From positions 1,426,001 to 1,490,000 of the forward strand of contig OY723303.1 of NCBI GenBank assembly GCA_963210315.1: a stretch of DNA of 64,000 nt, in the 5' to 3' direction. Positions 54,624 to 62,995 of this stretch are shown piece by piece; the first letter of the stretch is position 1; every line of letters starts with the position of its first letter. Source of the DNA: Rhynchopus euleeides. Lineage: Eukaryota > Euglenozoa > Diplonemea > Diplonemida > Diplonemidae. The notes beneath the pieces were generated by a model. It was not told the DNA's origin, searched no databases, and saw only the letters and a list, made by a program, of their open reading frames with translations. A program made the translations under genes and the position numbers.

Positions 54624-55316
54624 CACGGTGGGGTACGACACCCGATGTCGGACCCTGTGGGTAACCCATTTTTTAGGTACCCTGGGTACCTAAATTGGGT
54701 ACCCCCACCCCCGAAAGGTACCCCAAAAACAGTGGAAATCGGGTTCAAATGTCCAAAAACGTCCAAAATAGACCCTCCCCAAAAAAAAATTCGAAAGGGT
54801 CCCCCCCTTGGCGCCGTGGTCTACCAACTTTCGGGGGTGGGGGTACCTAAATTGGGTACCCAGGGTACCGAAATTAGGGACCCTGGGTACCTAAATTCGG
54901 TACCCAGGGTACCTAAATGCGTTATCGGATGTACACGGTGGGGTACGACAACCAGAGGGTAACCCTTTTAGGGACCCAAATCGGCCGAAAATCCGATAAC
55001 GCATTTAGGTACCCTGGGTACCGAATTTAGGTACCCAGGGTCCCTAATTTCGGTACCCTGGGTACCCAATTTAGGTACCCTGGGTACCTAATTTAGGTAC
55101 CCACCCCCGAAAGTTGGTAGACCACGGCGCCAAGGGGCGGACCCTTTCGAATTTTTTTTGGGGAGGGTCTATTTTGGACGTTTTTGGACATTTGAACCCG
55201 ATTTCCACTGTTTTTGGGGTACCTTTCGGGGGTGGGGGTACCCAATTTAGGTACCCAGGGTACCTAAAAAATGGGTTACCCACAGGGTCCGACATCGGGT
55301 GTCGTACCCCACCGTG
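54624..55316. mobile_element. 693-bp near-perfect palindromic element, CACGGTG ends, TA target duplication
   Basis: The left arm starts CACGGTGGGGTACGACACCC at 54624; the right arm is its inverted copy ending at 55316. Flanks are TA at 54622-54623 and 55317-55318. The arms, about 305-310 bp each, contain many GGTACCCTGGGTACC steps and surround a spacer of about 60 bp that itself holds a further ACACGGTGGGGTACGACA. No coding capacity. Confidence 0.85.
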
Positions 55317-55329
55317 TAAGGTACCTTGA

Positions 55330-55725
55330 TTCTCGGTTTTTCAGGAGTCCTGTACTGAGAAGGTCCTCCTGTACTGCGGGGCGTCCTGTTCTGAGAAAGT
55401 CCTCCTGGACTGAGAGGAGTGCTGTGCCGAGAGGAGTCCTGTCCTGAGAAGGTCCTCCTGTACTGAGAGGAGTCCTGTACTACGCAGAAAACCGGTTTTT
55501 TGGACATTTTTGGTCTTTTCGCTGGTTGGAGGAGGAAATCTTGCAAATGCTATGTGACTTCTGGGGGGGCAGATTCTCGGTTTTTCAGGGGTCCTGTACT
55601 GAGAGGAGTCCTGCACTGAGAAAGTCCTCCTGTCCTGAGAGGAGTCCTGTACTGAGAAAGGCCTCCTGGACTGACACTGTCCTCTTGTACCGAGAGAGTC
55701 CTCTTGTACTGAGGATGACCTCCTG
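55330..55725 (+). repeat. GTCCTGTACTGAGAGGA-type tandem repeats, two blocks
   Basis: About 17-bp degenerate units fill 55340-55485 and 55585-55725. Each block is introduced by GATTCTCGGTTTTTCAGG (55328, 55571). Both strands give short frames only. Confidence 0.8.
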
Positions 55726-55949
55726 GAGTGGTAGAATAGTTAGCAACGTGGAGCGAGGGGGCGGGGAAATCTTTAATGACCTTCCCCCAAATTGACTTTT
55801 CGACACACATGTGTGTCGCTAGGTACCTAAAGGTTAACCCTTTAAACACGAGCCACCTTCGATTAATATCCCGTTTTTTTGGCCTCGCGACCTACGCTGC
55901 CTTTTGGGCCGATTTTGCCTCTCCAAGTCACAAACACATCCTCGTGAGG

Positions 55950-56729
55950 ATGGTCATGTCAACCTGTGAACAGATGTTCACTACCGTGGCCTCCGGCGGC
56001 TGGGGGGCTCCGCCCCCCAGACCCCCCTGTGGCGTGTCCTTGCGCGACATTTTATCGTCACATCGGGTAGGGTCTGGCCACTCAGGATACAGCCCAATTC
56101 ACACCGAATCTGCGCCCGCCAGGGATAAATGTTCGCTACCGTGGCCTCCGGCGGCTGGGGGGGCAGAGCCCCCCAAACCCCCCCTGTGCCCTGTGCCTGT
56201 TCAGCAGGGACAGGCACCCCCCGTTTGAAAGGTAGCCTATTGGATCCTGCGTGTCATGCCATCTTTTGAACATGACGCACACTGTGCGTCATGTTCATGA
56301 GTTCATCACGCAGCTGTTTCAGGGGGAGTCCCAAAAAGTGCAGGCCCTGTGGGTCGATGCTACGTCCCGTCTGTCATGCTGCCCACCCCGTCAATCATGG
56401 GGAGGTCCTGCACCCCAAGGAAGTTGCAGATGCAATGGGCGCGAAGAAAACACGGGCCACCATGGAGCTGCTAGCTGAGCGGGCACGCGCGAAAAAATAG
56501 TTGCCCCCCTTTTTGACTGTCTTTGCCCAGCTCCCCCCCTTTTTCCCCCCCATCGACCCAGTTTTCCCCCGACCCTGGAAAGTTAGGAATACCCCTGTTC
56601 TGCCTGTGTGTGTTTGTTGCGATGTAGCGGGATATTTCCTTCTTCTCAACCTATTTTGTTATCTTCATACCTGATCCTCCCGTCGTTTGTGCACTGCATC
56701 GTCATGCTGTACATCCGATACCTGCCATA
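55950..56729 (+). repeat. Segmental duplication, copy split by the 4.26 kb insertion (left part)
   Basis: Colinear with 47390-48179, including two GC hairpin repeats at 55973-56029 and 56128-56184. The right part of the duplicate resumes at 60986. Confidence 0.85.
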
Positions 56730-57086
56730 CACGGTGGCACGGTGCTGGTGGGAGACCGTCGTGGGAGACCGTTTTTCGGGAGACCAAACGGTATCCCCCT
56801 TGGGAGAGCATATGCTCTCCCTTGGGAGAGCATATGCTCTCCCTTGGGAGACCGTCTGGTCTCCCGTGGGAGAGCATTTGGTCTCCCGGGGAGACCGTCT
56901 GGTCTCCCATGTCCGTTGATTTGTGTGGGAAGTGGGGTGGGGGGGGGGGGGGTCAATTTTTGGGGATGTGTCTGCTACAAAATACATTTTTAATCGAGGG
57001 GGAATGTGGGGCGGGTTGGGGTGTGGGAAAGCACTCTATTTTTTGATCATGATCAGCAAACTGACCCCACACACGTACAAAACTAG

Positions 57087-58664
57087 CTACTCCTCAGGTG
57101 CATAGCACTTCCCCCGTTCAGGGATGTCCCATCGTTTTGCACGGCACACACACATGGTGAAGCAGTCCCTCGGTACTCCCTCACCCACATGAAAGAGAAG
57201 CTCGTTGTCGCTGGATATCTTTGTCACATGTGGAAGCAATCCCAGCTTTGATATCCTTTTCAGAAGTGCCGACAAAGGGCCCTTCCATTGATCCCGATAA
57301 AAGCACTTGCACAGCTTCAGTGCATCGCACGCCAGTATCTTGGGCGGATCCGTCGTGATCCCAGGCAAGGGTTTGCACACCGATACCCGTGCCACTTCAT
57401 AACGCATTTGGTCGTGTTCGAAGTTAGTTCCAACTCTGGCTGAATGCATCTTACGGGTGCTGTTCCCCTGTTCTTGCAGTTCATCAGTGCACTGGATTGG
57501 CAAGGCATCAACCTCGTCAAACCAGTGGCCCATGCTGTGCAGATACGCGTGTCCCTTCCGCGTTGTCATTCCAGGGATGCGCCATTCGAGGAGGTACATC
57601 AGAGCGTGATACATCACTAGTGAATATAGCATTTCCTTCTGGTACTCCAGCCGGTCACTGAGGTAGAAGCGGCAGGCGATGCTCTGATACCGGAAGAAGA
57701 CAAGCCCCTGCATCAGTAGGCCCATCGTGAGCGGTACACCGTTCGAGAGATGGCACAACGTGTTCAAAGCCTCGCGTGCCTGCGCCCCCTTTAAGTTTTT
57801 TATAGGAGCGTTCTCTTGCGTGAGCTGCTGCACGTCCGCTGGCAGTGACCTGAACCCATCTGGCAGGATATGCAGCAGTATCACGATGCAGTTCTTCGTG
57901 TCATGCAGAGGTGGCGTGATACAGTACACTTCGTTTTTGAAAGCGCTTGCTATTGGACACGAGAACCCCTTCGCATCAAGGGCCCGCATGCTCAACCTTT
58001 TGCACTGATGAAGCCGAGCAACAGACTCATCGCGCGGTGTTGAGCAAAAGGCTGACCGGTGGCCTTGACCTCCCATCTTGCTGAACTGGGACCAAAGATC
58101 AGCGTGGTCACCACCAACGTACTTCACGTCAACGGTAACGGAGACACCGTTCACGCAAACCGCCGTCTGCCGCAATGCGTCCAACTGCCTGGGGAAATCT
58201 GCAAGATGCCAGTGGAAAAAATCTTGGCTTGGCAGATCAACGAGCGTGATGGGGGCCGCAACCATCATCCTTCTGTTCTTCTGAATGAAGACAGAAACGG
58301 CCATGCGGGTCCGCTTCGCTTCTCTGCGGTGGCTGTTCCGGGGATTATAATCATCCCTGAGGATGACGGCTTCGCAGCGGCAGTCGGGCGATGTGGGGTT
58401 CAAAAAATCATCGTCGACACCAGAAAGGAGAAACTCGCACAAGTTGGGAAGGTTGCCCGTCATCGCCTCGGCATCGCTCTGCAGCTCCCTCTTGAGCGTG
58501 CTCTTGTGACGCGACATCCCAAGGGAAATCCTGGCGAATCCCCGTTCCTCAAGCACGTCGTTCACGGTCTTTTGGAGCGTGGCGGCCTGTCGCTCCGAAA
58601 TCCCGGCCGCCAGCCTGCCATGCTCGAACCCCTCTCGCAAGGCTTCTAATAGCCCTGGGTCCAT
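57087..58664 (-). CDS. Transposon-encoded protein, probable transposase (525 aa)
   Basis: Starts at ATG 58664 and stops at TAG 57087; the C-terminal 60 codons lie in the left inverted arm of the 4.26 kb element. Regions: residues 1-110 with a Leu-rich start; VTVDVKYVGGDHADLW about 190-205, then GHRSAFC; a helical HALMYLLEW segment; TTRKGHAYLHSMGHW about 380-395; LPIQCTDELQEQGN just after; and a Cys-rich C-terminus (CKCFYRDQW, MCVCRAKRWD). A VGGD motif, a nearby Cys, an HxxxxHW block and an acidic E/Q cluster resemble the layout of eukaryotic DDE transposases with inserted zinc-binding residues, but I cannot assign a family. Being the longest intact frame in a TIR element, it is the best transposase candidate. 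The fragment at 44820-45644 is a relative. Confidence 0.6.
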   Translation of the reverse strand: MDPGLLEALREGFEHGRLAAGISERQAATLQKTVNDVLEERGFARISLGMSRHKSTLKRELQSDAEAMTGNLPNLCEFLLSGVDDDFLNPTSPDCRCEAVILRDDYNPRNSHRREAKRTRMAVSVFIQKNRRMMVAAPITLVDLPSQDFFHWHLADFPRQLDALRQTAVCVNGVSVTVDVKYVGGDHADLWSQFSKMGGQGHRSAFCSTPRDESVARLHQCKRLSMRALDAKGFSCPIASAFKNEVYCITPPLHDTKNCIVILLHILPDGFRSLPADVQQLTQENAPIKNLKGAQAREALNTLCHLSNGVPLTMGLLMQGLVFFRYQSIACRFYLSDRLEYQKEMLYSLVMYHALMYLLEWRIPGMTTRKGHAYLHSMGHWFDEVDALPIQCTDELQEQGNSTRKMHSARVGTNFEHDQMRYEVARVSVCKPLPGITTDPPKILACDALKLCKCFYRDQWKGPLSALLKRISKLGLLPHVTKISSDNELLFHVGEGVPRDCFTMCVCRAKRWDIPERGKCYAPEE

Positions 58665-59127
58665 GTTGCAAACATGTGACTGTGCTGATGGTGGTATATT
58701 GTGTAAATGACCGTATATGCGAGCAATATTTTCGAAGACTTGAAGGACGGGGTGGGTACTCGGATGGGTGGGGGCGGGTTTGCACTCTGCGAGATGTTGA
58801 ACTTTGCGGTAACTCTCTCTTGATCATGCCATTCTTACACTTTTTGGCCACGTGGATACGTGGGTCCTGGTGGTGTACTACTGCTCACCCAAATCCGACT
58901 GTGTCACGTGCTTGCTGCTGGTTTCATCCATGCCGTCAAGAGACAGCTCCGTCACAGGAAGATTTCCCAGGACATCCGCTTCTTCCGATTCCTCGTCGTC
59001 CTTCTTCTGGTCGAGGAAGCCTGTGGCCGGGGCGAGCGTCCCGCTCACATGCAGCTTTGCCACATGCTTTACAATGGGCAGGCTCACAAACGTGACTCCA
59101 TCATTGCGGTAGATCTGTGATTATAAG

Positions 59128-60046
59128 CAGGGGATAAGATAGGTCTGGTTTTCCGGTTTTCAAAACCAGGGTTTCCCGGTTTCCGGTTTTCTGGAAGAAA
59201 AAAAAAGGCCGATCGGATTTTCGCCGGTTTTTGGGGAACCTTTGTGACAGTCAACCAGTGGGACCATTAGCCAAAAAAATATGGAAAGTGACCCCATCGT
59301 GATCCGCACGGAGCTCAAACAGTCAAAAGAAAGCAGAGAAGCGGAGAAAAGGAGCCCAGCGGGACCCGGTGGGTGGTGATGTCCTCGTCATGCAGGTCTT
59401 CTAGCTTGATCATTCCGACCGCACCGTACTCCTTCTGGGCGGCTTGCCGAGCGCATGCACTCAATCTCGTTGCGGTGCACACTGCCAAGGACCACCCTGT
59501 CATCCACGCAAGCTACGACCTTGTCTCGAGCACGTTTGCCTTGCTGGGGATGGCACATGCAAACTCCGATGTTTTCGGGAGTGCATGTCCGCTTTGGAGA
59601 GGATCGACGGATTCGGGTTCTGGCGGGACCGCGATTTGTGCAGTGTTGGAGACACCCGCTGGTGTTCGCATGAGCGCACGTTGTGCGCATCGTCTGACTG
59701 ACTGCCTCAAGGGGGTGGTCATGCAACAAGCTCGACCATGAAGGTAGTTGCCCTTCGTGAGGCATACCAGCAGAGCAGCACCCTCAGGGGGGTTTGTCCT
59801 GATGCGGGAGGTGATGCGAAGCCGCGCTCCGTCAGTACGTGGACGCATTGAAAGCTCAGTTCCGTCCCTTCGGGGAGCTGCGTGGAGCAACACGCCACTG
59901 CTGTTCGGCAGAGCCTGGTCCAGCCGTGTTGGGTGTGATTCTGAGAGGGTTTGCGCGGGTCGCGCGCGCCGAAGGCGCGCGCGAAAAATTTCAAAACCAG
60001 AAAAACCGGAAAACGGCGCCAGAAAAAAAGTCTATCTTATACCCTG
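59128..60046. mobile_element. hAT element inside a transposon intron, 8-bp TSD ATTATAAG
   Basis: The ends CAGGGGATAAGATAG (left) and the inverted form of CAGGGTATAAGATAG (right) are flanked by ATTATAAG at 59120-59127 and 60047-60054. Both end regions match the element at 16043-17239 inverted, including the GCGCGCG hairpin at 59955-59984. It carries a degenerate transposase fragment. Its position within the 66-bp intron of the host transposon gene shows that it inserted after that transposon was formed. Confidence 0.92.
59373..59741 (+). pseudogene. hAT transposase fragment
   Basis: Two overlapping frames give pieces of a hAT transposase core: CRAHALNLVAVHTAKDHPVI followed by DLVSSTFALLG in the first, and GDTRWCSHERTLC in the frame of 59444-59701. 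C-x2-H-x-LN and TRW-x2-(H/R) in this order and spacing are typical of the DUF4371 region. The fragment lacks both ends and is frameshifted between the motifs. Confidence 0.6.
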
Positions 60047-60430
60047 ATTATAAGCAAGTGTATTTAATTATGGGGGGTGGTTGTGTAGTGCCAATAGCTG
60101 TACCTACCTCAAGGTCTAAACCGTAATCGTAGCCATCCGGGAGGGTCAGCTGCCTCTTGTAGAGGCCGGAAGGTGGGTAGGCCCACTGCGTTGCGACCCT
60201 CTTGAAGTGGACGGTCAACGTCCGGTTCGCGAACTGGGGGGCCATGTCGCCTTTCATCATGATGGTGGCGAGTGATGCCTCCAGGGCGACAGTGCACGCC
60301 TTTTCGTCCATCTTTATCATGTAGGGTGGGTACGCCCCCCCCCCCGTGATGCGCACCGCCTCCTCATCATCCGTCTTCTTCTTCTGCGACACCCCCTTCT
60401 TACCCTTCTCCTCCTTCTCCCCCTTGATCA

Positions 60431-60985
60431 ATGGAAGGGCCCTTTGTCGGCACTTCTGAAAAGGATATCAAAGCTGGGATTGCTTCCACATGTGACAAAG
60501 ATATCCAGCGACAACGAGCTTCTCTTTCATGTGGGTGAGGGAGTACCGAGGGACTGCTTCACCATGTGTGTGTGCCGTGCAAAACGATGGGACATCCCTG
60601 AACGGGGGAAGTGCTATGCACCTGAGGAGTAGCTAGTTTTGTACGTGTGTGGGGTCAGTTTGCTGATCATGATCAAAAAATAGAGTGCTTTCCCACACCC
60701 CAACCCGCCCCACATTCCCCCTCGATTAAAAATGTATTTTGTAGCAGACACATCCCCAAAAATTGACCCCCCCCCCACCCCACTTCCCACACAAATCAAC
60801 GGACATGGGAGACCAGACGGTCTCCCCGGGAGACCAAATGCTCTCCCACGGGAGACCAGACGGTCTCCCAAGGGAGAGCATATGCTCTCCCTTGGGAGAG
60901 CATATGCTCTCCCAAGGGGGATACCGTTTGGTCTCCCGAAAAACGGTCTCCCACGACGGTCTCCCACCAGCACCGTGCCACCGTG
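60431..60985. repeat. Inverted duplicate of the transposon's left arm
   Basis: Near-exact inverted copy of 56730-57294. It includes 62 codons of the transposase-like C-terminus (60444-60632 on the + strand) that have no function here. The homology ends at GATCAATGG (about 60427), where it abuts the truncated second gene. Confidence 0.85.
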
Positions 60986-61340
60986 TAGCCTTTTTCCGTC
61001 GCGGTAGTCATCACCCACACTTGAGGTGGGTGGGTGTCTGACGGCTCGTGAGAACTCTTGAGAATATTTGAACAAATTCTTCGCGACGAAGGTGGGTGTG
61101 CCCGTGGGTGTGTAAGGCACCAGAGGCAAATCATAAAGGTGCAGAGTAAGCACCACACAGTGTCGGCCCTGCAAAGTATGCTGTGCACAGGGTCTGGCTG
61201 TCCACCGGCAGCTGTTTGTATATTGTTGGCAGAGGCCTGCAAGCCCTCACCCCCCACCAACCCATTCCCTGTCTTGGACCCGAATCGTCACTTTCGTAAG
61301 CAGCACCGTGTGGTCGCGGGGAGGGGAAGAGCGAGGAACG
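60986..61340 (+). other. 5' flank of the ubiquitin-like/WD40 gene
   Basis: 60988-61152 is the right part of the duplicated block (also 48181-48345). The remaining 190 bp before the ATG show no recognisable promoter element. The insertion 56730-60985 therefore separates this gene from its former upstream region. Confidence 0.6.
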
Positions 61341-62480
61341 ATGGATGTGTCGGTGCGGCATGCCGATAGCGGGCGCAGCTGTGTCGTCGTTGTTCCGGAA
61401 GGCGGGACCGTGCTCAGCCTGAAGGTGGATGCGCTCAAAGAGATGTTCGCGGATTCCATCAGCGCAGACCGCGAGGCTGCATGTCTGGGGGCACGCATCG
61501 AAGGGTGTGAGGAGGACCTGGACGAAGCAGAGCGTGTTGCCAACACAGGTCTGGAGGATGGGGATGGGGTGTGCCTGGTGCAGATATGGCCGCATGTCAA
61601 AACACCGGCAGTCTACGAACATAGCGATATCGATAGTGTAGTGCACTGCATCGCACTGTCGAGGTGTGGCACGTTGTGTGCAGTGGGGTACGATCGAGGA
61701 GAAGCCAGGGTGTTTGACACCAGGACTGCGGGTGTTGTGGCAAGCCTCACGCATGGGATGGAGTTCATTTTTTGCATTGTGTTCTCGGTATGCGGGAGGT
61801 GGCTGGCAACGTGCTCAGATGACAACACCATCACCGTGTGGCTGACAGCAACGTGGGAACGGGTGTGGTGTCTGGAGGAGGACGACGCAGAGGTGTGGAG
61901 CGCAGCGTGGACACACTGCGGACGTCTCGTGTCGGGTAGTATAGACGGGCAGCTGCGTGTGTGGGACTTGACGGGCACACCAAGTGTCACAGTGCTGGAG
62001 GGGCACAGCAGTATTGTTTATGGGATTGCGGCTTCGACTACGAGGCTCTTCACCGGGTCAATCGACAAGACCATCCGCGTGTATGACATCAGCACCCTCA
62101 CCCACACCGACACCCTGTGCGAACACACTGAGGGTCTGCACCATATTGTCCTCACCAACGACGAGCAGCACCTGGTGTCGTGCTCTCGCGACAAGTGCCT
62201 GAAGGTGTGGTGCACAACCACCCTCGCCTGCATCCGTGCTGTCACGCTGTCTGACATCCCATCCCATCTTGCCGTGTCGCCAGGTGAGGTTGTGGCAGTG
62301 CGCTTTTGTTCCAACACTATTGTGTTGGTCAGCCTCAGCACCTTGCAGTGCTTGGGGCAGGTGGTGTCATGCAGTGGCGAGGTTGTATTCAGCCCCTGTG
62401 GGAGGTGGGTCTTCACATCAAGAAGCTCTTCTCTGGATGTGCGTGCTGTGCGTGACGTCCTGTGTAAAGGCAGCGCTTAG
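61341..62480 (+). CDS. Ubiquitin-like domain plus seven-blade WD40 protein
   Basis: 379 residues from the ATG at 61341 to TAG at 62478-62480; an upstream GTG at 61308 is ignored. Residues 1-about 85 resemble a beta-grasp fold: MDVSVRHADSG, VVVVPEGGTVLSLKVDALKE, an ARIEGCEEDLDE turn, and GLEDGDGVCLVQ, the pattern of ubiquitin-like proteins. Residues about 95-379 form seven WD40 repeats (RVFDTRT, ITVWLTAT, LRVWDLTG, IRVYDIST, LKVWCTTT and two weaker blades). No signal peptide or membrane segment, so it is probably a soluble cytosolic or nuclear scaffold. The combination suggests a role around protein modification or complex assembly, but no specific orthologue is recognised. It sits 0.5 kb upstream of the transporter on the same strand. 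Confidence 0.82.
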   Translation: MDVSVRHADSGRSCVVVVPEGGTVLSLKVDALKEMFADSISADREAACLGARIEGCEEDLDEAERVANTGLEDGDGVCLVQIWPHVKTPAVYEHSDIDSVVHCIALSRCGTLCAVGYDRGEARVFDTRTAGVVASLTHGMEFIFCIVFSVCGRWLATCSDDNTITVWLTATWERVWCLEEDDAEVWSAAWTHCGRLVSGSIDGQLRVWDLTGTPSVTVLEGHSSIVYGIAASTTRLFTGSIDKTIRVYDISTLTHTDTLCEHTEGLHHIVLTNDEQHLVSCSRDKCLKVWCTTTLACIRAVTLSDIPSHLAVSPGEVVAVRFCSNTIVLVSLSTLQCLGQVVSCSGEVVFSPCGRWVFTSRSSSLDVRAVRDVLCKGSA

Positions 62481-62995
62481 GCGCTACAACCCCCCCCCCC
62501 CTGATCCCGCGCTGCAGTGCACTGCCCTTGCCCCCTGCCTCCCAGCACAGCACCCTTCCTAACCTGCTGGTTGGAAGCAGCACGCACTGCACCTCAGGTG
62601 CGACCGCTCAGGATGACCCATTGCTTACGGACAGCCTCTGCCCCCACCCCCACCCCTCCCACACCACGCTGCCCTGCGCCGCCGTGCCACGCGTCTCGAG
62701 CATGACGGCCAAGGTCGATCTTATCACTGCATCTCCCACCACCCTCCACCGAGGCACAAAGGGCTTGAGGTTGCCTCTTCAGGCAAGCCCTGGATTGTTT
62801 TCAGGAGCACACCCTTCCCCACCCCCCTAGACCTGGACCCACCCAGAGTTGTCACTCTTATCGCACAAAGGGTGTGATGTGTTGTGTTTACTCTACTTGC
62901 CACCGCCACCACCACCACCCTCCCCCAGCCACTGCGACAGGATTGCCCCTCTCCTGCCCGCTTTCTCTCGTTAGAAGGCACCACCCCAAGGCACA
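62481..62995 (+). other. Intergenic region between WD40 protein and transporter genes
   Basis: C-rich, with many CCACC and CCCCAC steps; no open frame continues from the stop at 62480. A pyrimidine-rich stretch (62925-62970) precedes the transporter start. No repeats from elsewhere in the window were seen. Confidence 0.5.

Larger units (their letters stand above)
58878..60431 (-). pseudogene. Second gene of the 4.26 kb transposon, two exons, 5' end lost
   Basis: Exon 60431-60108 (Lys/Glu-rich start, then ACTVALEASLATIMMKGDM and VHFKRVATQWAYPPSGLYK) ends CTTGAG before GTAGGT. Exon 59114-58878 begins ATCTACCGC after ATCACAG and ends at TAG 58878-58880. Both joins are phase 0. The intron now spans 59115-60107 (993 bp), of which 927 bp are a hAT element plus one target duplication, leaving 66 bp. 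Upstream of 60431 the frame runs into the inverted arm, which has overwritten the gene's 5' end, so no start codon remains. Family unknown; an accessory transposon protein is my guess from position. The splice sites are inferred from GT/AG and frame continuity. Confidence 0.6.
56730..60985. mobile_element. 4256-bp DNA transposon, CACGGTG ends, TA target duplication, 555-bp inverted arms
   Basis: Both ends start CACGGTGGCACGGTGC; flanks are TA at 56728-56729 and 60986-60987, and the paralogous empty site lies at 48170-48190. The left arm (56730-about 57294) and right arm (about 60431-60985) are near-identical inverted copies. Terminal zones consist of palindromic GGGAGAGCATATGCTCTCCC and GGGAGACCNNNNGGTCTCCC units, likely binding sites for its own protein. 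The interior carries two minus-strand genes and a hAT insertion. Termini and TA duplication match the smaller palindrome at 54624-55316. CAC-type ends with a 2-bp duplication recall CMC transposons, but the proteins do not settle this. Confidence 0.88.

Noticed and set aside
58650-58900. Splice joining the second transposon gene to the 525-residue gene (donor GTGAGC near 58886, acceptor near 58681)
   Set aside because: The join would be out of phase with the ATG frame at 58664, and the upstream exon has a good stop at 58878.
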